A stretch of 11,888 bases of DNA from positions 1 through 11,888 of the forward strand of contig JAGWYC010000035.1 of the NCBI GenBank assembly GCA_018969565.1, in the 5' to 3' direction. The position numbers and the translations under genes are program-made. The notes beneath the pieces are model-generated. The model had not been told where the DNA came from. It worked only from the letters and a program-made list of their open reading frames with translations, and did no database searches. Origin of the DNA: Bacteroidota bacterium. GTDB taxonomy: Bacteria > Bacteroidota > Bacteroidia > NS11-12g > UBA955. The first letter of the stretch is position 1. Each line of letters opens with the position of its first letter. This document shows positions 6,302-11,888 of the stretch, piece after piece.

Positions 6302-6787
6302 TTACCAGGCGTTGATCTGCTTTTTTTCAGCTTCAGTCAGTCCGGAGGTTTGCAGCATGAACCCTTTGATGCTTTGGAACAGCGCATGCGCGCGCAGCGG
6401 CGGATGAGAAAGGATGAAGGCTTTATCCTCAGCCAGATGCGTAGATATTCCTACCATGGAAGGAGTATTGTATTCCACGCTGTAGCGCAGGAAGCGTATT
6501 TCTGTATGCTGTGAAAATTTGGTCACGGCGGCGTTCAACTGAGCGGAGCCGGAGCGTACATGCACCACTTTATTGTAAGGATTATAGCTGTATTTAGCTT
6601 TCAGGGCCAGGGCCGACCCATAATAGGCCTGCATCACCGCATCGGAAGCCGCTTGTGGCTGTGTGAGTTTTTCCAGTTGCAGGGCATCGGCTTCGCTGTT
6701 CACCGCCTTCAGGTAAGTCTGGCGAACAGTGGTATAGTCCGCGGAAATTCCGAAGAACAAGAAAAAAGAAAAAAACAGTGGTTTCAT
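6302..6787 (-). CDS. Small secreted protein of unknown function
   Basis: A 161-residue protein that I do not recognise. It begins with a short signal peptide (MKPLFFSFFLFFGISA, probable cleavage after A16), so it should be periplasmic or secreted. The mature part is predicted to be mainly helical (TTVRQTYLKAVNSEADALQL, then a Y-Y-G-S-A-L-A-L-K-A stretch, then a C-terminal segment LTEAEKKQINAW), with no cysteines and no catalytic motif visible. The helical pattern around a tetratricopeptide-like A-Y-x-G-x-A-x-A run is suggestive only. The gene starts 15 bases after the corA stop on the same strand, so the two are probably co-transcribed. Its 3' end faces the tandem repeat array. Confidence 0.75.
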   Translation of the reverse strand: MKPLFFSFFLFFGISADYTTVRQTYLKAVNSEADALQLEKLTQPQAASDAVMQAYYGSALALKAKYSYNPYNKVVHVRSGSAQLNAAVTKFSQHTEIRFLRYSVEYNTPSMVGISTHLAEDKAFILSHPPLRAHALFQSIKGFMLQTSGLTEAEKKQINAW

Positions 6788-6802
6788 ACCCAGAGTAACA
6801 AC

Positions 6803-7756
6803 TCAAAGCCACTTTTTCTTACGAAACAGGTACAGTGTGGTAAAAGAGGACAAAAGCATCAGCAGGATGGCAAAGGGATAGCCGTACTTCCAATGCAATT
6901 CAGGGAAGGCCTGAAAGTTCATGCCATAGATGCTGGCAATCAGGGTGGGCGGCATGAAAATCACCGATGCCACGGTAAAGATTTTGATGATTTTGTTCTG
7001 CTCGATATTAATCAGACCCAAGAAGGTATCCTGAAGATACTCCAGCCGTTCAAAGTTAAAGGTGGTATGATCTAGCAATGAATTAACGTCTTTAATCAGG
7101 ATGCGCAGGCGTTCCAGTTCAGACCCTTCAAAGTCACGAGAGCGCAGCATGGCTGTCACTACGCGCTGCTTGTCAATGATGTTCTGACGAAGCATCATGG
7201 TATCATCCAACAACCTGTTGATTTGCAGGATGAGCTTTTCATCAGTGCTGCCCGAGAAGCTCAGTTCCCGACCCAGCGCTACAATATTCCGGGAAATGCC
7301 TTCAATGATGTCGGCATCGGTATCAATTCCGGTTTCAAATAGGCTTACTAAAATCTTCTTACCCGAGCCGAATGCCCTGCCGGATGCTTTGATTTTGCGG
7401 ACACATTCAGCGAAGTTTGAGAGGTCTGCTTCCCTGTAGGTAAACAGCGTTTCATTTTGAAGAATGAAGGATACACCATTACTCACAAAGCCCGCCTGCT
7501 GACTGTTGTCTATCTGCAGGAAGTTGGTATTGGCAATAATCTCCTCGTCCGTTTCAAAATACCTTGAAGACGATTCAATCTCCGCCTGCTCCTGTTTGCT
7601 TTGAAATCGAATTTCGAAATGCTCCTCTACGTCCCTCAATTCATCTAAGGAGGGATTTTGCAGATCAATCCAGATAACATCCTCCAGGTTTCCCAGTTCG
7701 GAAAGTTTCGGCACCTTCAGCACCTTGTTCTGCTTTCTGAAGTAAACCCTCATCAT
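6803..7756 (-). CDS. corA: CorA-family magnesium/divalent cation channel
   Basis: A 317-residue CorA-type protein, the normal length. CorA is a homopentameric inner-membrane channel for Mg2+ (and Co2+/Ni2+). Visible: a large cytoplasmic N-terminal domain (residues 1 to about 250) with the long stalk helix that includes LLDDTMMLRQNIIDKQRVV, then TM1 (about 258-277), the universally conserved selectivity motif G278-M-N280, the short periplasmic loop carrying F-P-E-L (MPEL-like), TM2 (about 295-311), and a basic C-terminal tail RKKKWL. Two adjacent ATG codons exist (7756 and 7753); either may be used. A 92-bp gap separates it from the PD40 gene upstream, large enough for its own promoter, but I see only weak matches there. 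Confidence 0.95.
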   Translation of the reverse strand: MMRVYFRKQNKVLKVPKLSELGNLEDVIWIDLQNPSLDELRDVEEHFEIRFQSKQEQAEIESSSRYFETDEEIIANTNFLQIDNSQQAGFVSNGVSFILQNETLFTYREADLSNFAECVRKIKASGRAFGSGKKILVSLFETGIDTDADIIEGISRNIVALGRELSFSGSTDEKLILQINRLLDDTMMLRQNIIDKQRVVTAMLRSRDFEGSELERLRILIKDVNSLLDHTTFNFERLEYLQDTFLGLINIEQNKIIKIFTVASVIFMPPTLIASIYGMNFQAFPELHWKYGYPFAILLMLLSSFTTLYLFRKKKWL

Positions 7757-7848
7757 TCCTACAACTGTCGGATAAATCCATGGTGAAAGAGCCGCGAAAT
7801 TAACTTACGGAATGGGCAATTCTACCCCTTACTGGAAAAACTTCCCAA

Positions 7849-8997
7849 TTAATCCTGCCATTCGGCAACGAAGATATTCGTGGCACGGGTGCCGCCGTTG
7901 TTTCGATTGCTGCTGAATACCAGATATTTACCGTCGGGTGAGAACATCGGGAAGGCATTGAAGATGCTCTCGTAAGTGATTTGTTCCAGACCGGTTCCGT
8001 CGGTATTGATCATATAGAGCTGAAAATCATAGCCGCGCTGGCTCTTGTGGTTGCTGCTGAAGATAATTTTCTTGCCAGAAGGATGGAAAAATGGCGCCCA
8101 GTTGGCCTTGCCCAGACTGGTAATTTGCTGCAGGTCGCTGCCGTCAATATTCACGGTGTATAACTCCATTCGGGTTGGCTCTACCTGGCCTTTGGAAAGC
8201 AGTTCCTTGTAACGGGCAATTTCTTCATCGGTTTTAGGCCTGCTGGAGCGGAAAACCAGTTTCTTTCCATCCGGGGAGAAGAAGGCACCGCCATCATAAC
8301 CCAGTCCGTTGGTCAACTGTTTCAGGTTCTGTCCTGCAGTATCCATAATCCACAGTTCCAGGTCGCCGCTGCGGTCGCTGGTGAACACAATGTGCTTTCC
8401 ATCGGGCGACACGGTGGCTTCGGCATCATATCCGGGTTCTTTGGTGAGCTGACGGGTGATATTGCCTTTCAGGTCGGCGATGTAAATATCATAGCTGGAA
8501 TACACAGGCCACACGTAAGCACCGGTGCTTCCGGGAACCGGAGGGCAAGTATGACCGCCTTCATGGGTACTTGCGTACAGAATATGTTTCCCGTCGGGCA
8601 TGAAGTAGGAACAGGTGGTGCGCCCGAGCCCTGTGCTGACCAGTTCAGGTAAATAGTTTGAATCGGTAAGCTGTTCCCAGGGTGCAGAGAAAATGCGGTC
8701 ACAGGGTATGCCGTGCGCAGCATCTGAGCGCTGAAAGGTAAGTCGTTTCCCATCCGGACTCCAATATGCTTCTGCATTATCGCCACCGTACGAAAGCTGA
8801 TATAGGGCCTTGAAATGCGTTTCACCCGTTGCAGGGGTTCTTTTCGAGTACTCCGGAATAGCCGGTTCGGCGGCTTCAATGAGTTGGGTCGGCGGTATAA
8901 ACGGATAGGGATCTTGCATTTGAGCATCCTGCTTCCTGATAAAACAGGAGGACATCAATACCGCAGCGGCAAGCATCAGGGGAATTCGGCGCTTCAT
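7849..8997 (-). CDS. PD40/TolB-like beta-propeller lipoprotein
   Basis: From the ATG at 8997 the product is 382 residues. It begins with a lipoprotein signal peptide (MKRRIPLMLAAAVLMSSC, lipidated Cys18), then carries six repeats of the PD40 / WD40-like TolB propeller. Their tight turns are S-P-D-G-K-type motifs at about residues 80-84, 133-137, 197-201, 241-245, 305-309 (P-S-G) and 353-357, each followed by a strand such as HIVFTSDRSG or KIIFSSN. Six blades match the TolB propeller, but the TolB N-terminal domain is missing, so this is not TolB itself. Such propellers bind proteins or ligands in the periplasm or at the outer membrane. The frame extends upstream to a TTG at 9036 that would overlap the HmuY gene; the ATG gives the better signal peptide. 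It starts 19 bases after the HmuY stop and probably belongs to the same operon. Confidence 0.88.
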   Translation of the reverse strand: MKRRIPLMLAAAVLMSSCFIRKQDAQMQDPYPFIPPTQLIEAAEPAIPEYSKRTPATGETHFKALYQLSYGGDNAEAYWSPDGKRLTFQRSDAAHGIPCDRIFSAPWEQLTDSNYLPELVSTGLGRTTCSYFMPDGKHILYASTHEGGHTCPPVPGSTGAYVWPVYSSYDIYIADLKGNITRQLTKEPGYDAEATVSPDGKHIVFTSDRSGDLELWIMDTAGQNLKQLTNGLGYDGGAFFSPDGKKLVFRSSRPKTDEEIARYKELLSKGQVEPTRMELYTVNIDGSDLQQITSLGKANWAPFFHPSGKKIIFSSNHKSQRGYDFQLYMINTDGTGLEQITYESIFNAFPMFSPDGKYLVFSSNRNNGGTRATNIFVAEWQD

Positions 8998-9016
8998 ACG
9001 TGCCGCGAAATTGCAC

Positions 9017-10030
9017 TTAAAGTCGCTCGAATTCAAATTTGGGATAGCCCCGCTGGCCTAAATCGTTGTAGTAGTCTGTAAAACGCAGCTTAAACCATTG
9101 ATTACCGGCCGTGCGAATCACGTAAACCCGTTTGTAATTCACCGTGTATTTCCCGGAAAGTCGGTCGAACAGTTTCCAGTCGTAGCCAATAGCATCTCTT
9201 CGGGCGCTCAGGGTGAGGCTTTGCGCCAGGCCCAGGTTCACGGATTCAAAAGGTGTATTCGCCGGAACTTCTACAGCCAGTGTATTGTATGGATTCAAGA
9301 GACAGCCCACCGCCACATAGTCGTATGGAATGCCTGTGCCGGTTTCAATAATGTTGGTTTTGTACTTGCGGAAGACCAAATCCCAGGCATCCTGATTCAG
9401 TGGCTCTGCATGAATGGTATCACCGCGCAGGAAACTGAAGTATGCGTAGTTCTTTCCGGGCATTCTTCCGATGCGGGCCGGCTTGGTTACTGTATCGGCC
9501 AGGCGACCGTAAGAAAGCACGTAATCGCCATTCTCTACCCTTCCAAGTTTGAATTTTACATAGCGATCGGCGGCAGCTTGATTGAGCCCTCGGTCCATGA
9601 TGTAACAATAACCATAGCTTTTACTGCCATCAGGCGACCAGGATCCTAAGGCGCTTGAATCAGGGGTTCCGGTGGGGTTGTCGTAGCGCCAGCCTGTGGA
9701 TGGCACCTTAAATACCCTGTTGATGCTTCCGGTGTCGCCGCGGTAAATCCAGGCGTCATTACCGTTGTTGATGATAATGTCCCAGCGGCCTGAAACGCAG
9801 GAAAAACCGAGATCCCATAAGGAACCATCGGCCGATGAATAAGCAACGTTGCTCAGGTTTACAAAAACATCCCGATTGCGGTCTTCACCCATATCAAGCG
9901 TGAGGGTTTGCAGGCCCTGGATTTGTTTGGGCGCCGGATAAAGTGGCTCTTCCGGTTCACAAGAAGTGAATACTGTGGCTGCTATGGCCGCGTAAACCAG
10001 GGACCGCATCGCAGCAAAATTCGGAATCAT
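9017..10030 (-). CDS. HmuY-family surface lipoprotein
   Basis: 337 residues from the ATG at 10030. It has a lipoprotein signal peptide (VYAAIAATVFTSC, Cys24) followed by an acidic E-P-E-E stretch, like the surface-export signals of Bacteroidota lipoproteins. The remainder has HmuY-family character: DVFVNLSN, W-D-L-G-F, W-D-I-I-I-N-N-G, a later W-D-L-V-F-R-K-Y-K segment, and C-terminal strands with WFKLRFTDYYND. HmuY of Porphyromonas gingivalis (about 216 residues) is a heme-binding hemophore-like lipoprotein encoded beside the TonB-dependent receptor HmuR. This protein is half as long again and has two W-D-L-x-F units. I cannot identify heme ligands. The frame is open to an ATG at 10063, which would overlap the receptor gene by 28 bases; the ATG at 10030 follows the receptor stop by 5 bases and gives a better-sized signal peptide. 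Confidence 0.8.
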   Translation of the reverse strand: MIPNFAAMRSLVYAAIAATVFTSCEPEEPLYPAPKQIQGLQTLTLDMGEDRNRDVFVNLSNVAYSSADGSLWDLGFSCVSGRWDIIINNGNDAWIYRGDTGSINRVFKVPSTGWRYDNPTGTPDSSALGSWSPDGSKSYGYCYIMDRGLNQAAADRYVKFKLGRVENGDYVLSYGRLADTVTKPARIGRMPGKNYAYFSFLRGDTIHAEPLNQDAWDLVFRKYKTNIIETGTGIPYDYVAVGCLLNPYNTLAVEVPANTPFESVNLGLAQSLTLSARRDAIGYDWKLFDRLSGKYTVNYKRVYVIRTAGNQWFKLRFTDYYNDLGQRGYPKFEFERL

Positions 10031-10035
10031 CTGCT

Positions 10036-11888
10036 TTACTTTCCCTGTATCTGCCATATACATCGAATAAAAAACTGCCTGCCCGGGGACACCATCTGTT
10101 CACCGTTGTTCACCGCGTGGATACCACCCGAAATCCGGTTTGATTGTATGGATGTTACACCCAGCGCATTGCGGCATCCGAAACTGAAACGTACTTGTTG
10201 CTGCAGCAAATGTTTGGAAATAACTACATCGCTGAGCCAAAAATCCTGAATGGTGTAGGTAGTGCGATCTGCATTGTAACCTCGGGTTTTGCCGCTGTAT
10301 TTCTGAAACAGATTCACGCTCCAGCCGGAATGGGCCGGAGTCCAGCTCAGATTGACGCGAAACTGCGTGAAATAAAAATATCGGTCACTTTTCAGTCCGC
10401 TGCCGTCCAGGTCATCCTTAATACCAATGGTGGACCAGCCGGCATTTATGCTGTAACGGGGGTGCATGAATCCGGCATTCATGCTCATTCCCTGTGTCTG
10501 GTAGCTGCCCACGTTGATGTAGGTGTACAGGTTCGTGAGCGGGTCCACCAGCGCCAGGGTAATGCGATTCCTTATCCGGTTCTGGAAAATGGCATAATCG
10601 AAACGGAAGGCCTGCTTCCTCAGCAATGGCCTTCGGTAATCAAGCCCGATGTTATAGTTGATGGATTGCTCGGCCTTCAGTTGCTCATTACCCCGCACAT
10701 TATGCTGGTTGTCCACGAACAGCAGGTTGAGTTCCTTTAGGCCCGGCGCCCTATACCCTGCTGCTACAGCACCGCGGAACAGCATGTGGGAGGATAAATC
10801 CCACTTCCATTGCAGGGAAGGAATTACCGGTGCCAATTTTACTTTGGAGAGAACACCTTCATTCCTCAGGGGGCTTCCGAATCGGTTATTGTAGATTAGT
10901 CGCACCCCGGGCCGCAGCAAAAGACGCTTTACAGGCTTGTAATCCGCTACGCCAAACAGGGCCACATCACTGATTCCGGAGGAATTTTGCGGGATATTAT
11001 CCCCTGAGCCCTGCTCAAAGTTGGCTTCATAGCCCGCCATCCACTGAATTTTCGCCCAGGGTCTGGATTGAGCGGCAAAACCACGGAACATCCAATGACT
11101 GAATAAACTCTTATCTCCCAGAAATGCCGTGAGGTCGCGCTCTGTACCATCCACAAGATTGCGCCGAATAACTTCCTTATCCCTGCCAAATAATTGCCAT
11201 GATTGCAGGAATTCCAGTTTCACCTGTCTTTTCAGTGGAACATTCGCCTGCCATTGTATGCCGTTGCGGTTCGTATGATAGATGTGGTTATATCCGGTGA
11301 TTCCGGTATTGCTGTATTCCGCTGCCTGTCTGTCGGTTAAACGCTCTTCAAACAATTGCGACTGAACGCGATGGGACCAGGCCCCGGTCTTCAGAAACAG
11401 ATTCCCTTCTGCGAACCTGCGCAGTTTGGGTTTCCAGTCGAAAGGACGGTCAGCCGGGTTAAAATCAATGCCTCCAAAGAAGTATCGCCCGCCGTTCAGG
11501 CTAAAAGCCAGCTTCCTGTTTACCCGGTGCTGCACCGTAAGATCCATGTTGAAGTTTCGAAGCCCGTCAGCATATACATTGGCCTCTGCATTGGTGCCGG
11601 GTTTGCCTGCACTCCTGGTGATGATGTTGATTACGCCGCCCAGCGCATCGGTTCCGTAAACCGCCGACATAGGTCCTTCAATAATCTCCACCCGCTCCAC
11701 ATTACTCAGGTTGATTTGGGAAATATCAACGTTGCCATTCAGGCGACCGAGTATGGGCACCCCATTGACCAGTACTTTAATGTTCTGGCCTGAAATTCCC
11801 TGCATGATGGCGCTGGTACCCATAACCGCATCCTGGCCTAAGTTGAAATTCACTTCATTGGCCAGTAATTCTGAAAGGTTTTGAGCGG
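10036..11888 (-). CDS. TonB-dependent outer-membrane receptor (partial, N-terminus outside window)
   Basis: The frame is open from the right edge to the TAA at 10036, at least 616 codons. The visible part begins inside the plug domain (the sequence QNLSELLANEV precedes a GTG at 11853 that is not a genuine start). The plug signature V-E-R-V-E-I-I-E-G-P, then S-A-V-Y-G-T-D-A-L-G-G-V-I-N-I-I-T-R, lies at about 11610-11700, followed by a 22-strand-type beta-barrel. A heme/siderophore-receptor-like box occurs at about 10678-10755: YRAPGLKELN, then an intervening H in D-N-Q-H-N, then NEQL, a degenerate form of the FRAP...NPDL motif of heme receptors. Such receptors import chelates such as heme, cobalamin or siderophores using TonB-ExbBD energy. 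The linked HmuY gene suggests heme, but that is inference. The missing part would include the signal peptide, the TonB box and possibly a carboxypeptidase-like domain. Confidence 0.93.
   Translation of the reverse strand, partial: AQNLSELLANEVNFNLGQDAVMGTSAIMQGISGQNIKVLVNGVPILGRLNGNVDISQINLSNVERVEIIEGPMSAVYGTDALGGVINIITRSAGKPGTNAEANVYADGLRNFNMDLTVQHRVNRKLAFSLNGGRYFFGGIDFNPADRPFDWKPKLRRFAEGNLFLKTGAWSHRVQSQLFEERLTDRQAAEYSNTGITGYNHIYHTNRNGIQWQANVPLKRQVKLEFLQSWQLFGRDKEVIRRNLVDGTERDLTAFLGDKSLFSHWMFRGFAAQSRPWAKIQWMAGYEANFEQGSGDNIPQNSSGISDVALFGVADYKPVKRLLLRPGVRLIYNNRFGSPLRNEGVLSKVKLAPVIPSLQWKWDLSSHMLFRGAVAAGYRAPGLKELNLLFVDNQHNVRGNEQLKAEQSINYNIGLDYRRPLLRKQAFRFDYAIFQNRIRNRITLALVDPLTNLYTYINVGSYQTQGMSMNAGFMHPRYSINAGWSTIGIKDDLDGSGLKSDRYFYFTQFRVNLSWTPAHSGWSVNLFQKYSGKTRGYNADRTTYTIQDFWLSDVVISKHLLQQQVRFSFGCRNALGVTSIQSNRISGGIHAVNNGEQMVSPGRQFFIRCIWQIQGK

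Noticed and set aside
6382..6391. Perfect palindrome GCGCATGCGC as an operator
   Set aside because: It lies in the middle of the small secreted protein gene in a GC-rich coding stretch; ten bases can occur by chance.
7849..8997. The PD40 gene as tolB
   Set aside because: It has a lipobox and six PD40 turns but lacks the TolB N-terminal domain and any tol-pal neighbours.
7849..9036. TTG at 9036 as start of the PD40 gene
   Set aside because: It would put 13 polar residues before the signal peptide and overlap the HmuY gene; the ATG at 8997 begins directly with a typical lipoprotein signal.
10036..11853. GTG at 11853 as the start of the receptor gene
   Set aside because: The frame continues upstream to the window edge with plug-domain sequence, and a start here would remove the signal peptide and half of the plug.

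Overview
The window looks like a chromosomal segment from a member of the phylum Bacteroidota. The evidence is: promoter-like TTTG / TAnnTTTG elements in front of rpsF, lepA and the serine hydrolase gene; absence of Shine-Dalgarno sequences before most genes; and a TonB-dependent receptor followed by a HmuY-family lipoprotein. No closer placement is possible without a search. Apart from one repeat array and one gene remnant it is dense with genes, and no phage, insertion sequence, CRISPR array, rRNA or tRNA was seen.

Layout. 1-897 (+): a YihY/BrkB-type integral membrane protein whose start may lie at or just before the window edge. It converges, 7 bp apart, on lepA (elongation factor 4, minus strand, 905-2695). 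Next comes yjdM, a small zinc-ribbon protein once called phnA (2915-3250, -). At 3315-3533 (-) lies the broken C-terminal tail of a class III adenylate/guanylate cyclase. The ribosomal operon rpsF-rpsR-rplI (4814 to 3712, -) follows, with a well-formed promoter at 4836-4866 and a strong intrinsic terminator at 3663-3690. A divergent promoter at 4969-4998 drives a secreted or membrane-anchored serine hydrolase of the beta-lactamase/PBP fold (5006-6121, +).

The hydrolase converges on a minus-strand block. The 180-bp gap between them holds a 14-bp tandem repeat array (6132-6241) and a 7-bp triplet repeat (6245-6265). The block runs from the right edge to 6302: a TonB-dependent outer-membrane receptor (N-terminus outside the window), a HmuY-family lipoprotein, a six-bladed PD40/TolB-like beta-propeller lipoprotein, a CorA-type magnesium channel, and a small secreted protein of unknown function.

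How the genes fit together. The receptor, HmuY and PD40 genes are spaced 5 and 17 bp apart and probably form one envelope uptake operon, perhaps for heme or another metal chelate; the substrate is inferred from the HmuY family only. corA and the unknown secreted gene (15 bp apart) form a second unit. The most interesting points are the Shine-Dalgarno sequences in front of rplI and rpsR, in an organism type whose ribosomes normally hide the anti-SD using bS6 and bS18, two of the products of this same operon; the tandem repeat array; the cyclase relic; and the propeller lipoprotein tied to a HmuY receptor locus. I did not find a clearly new multi-gene system.
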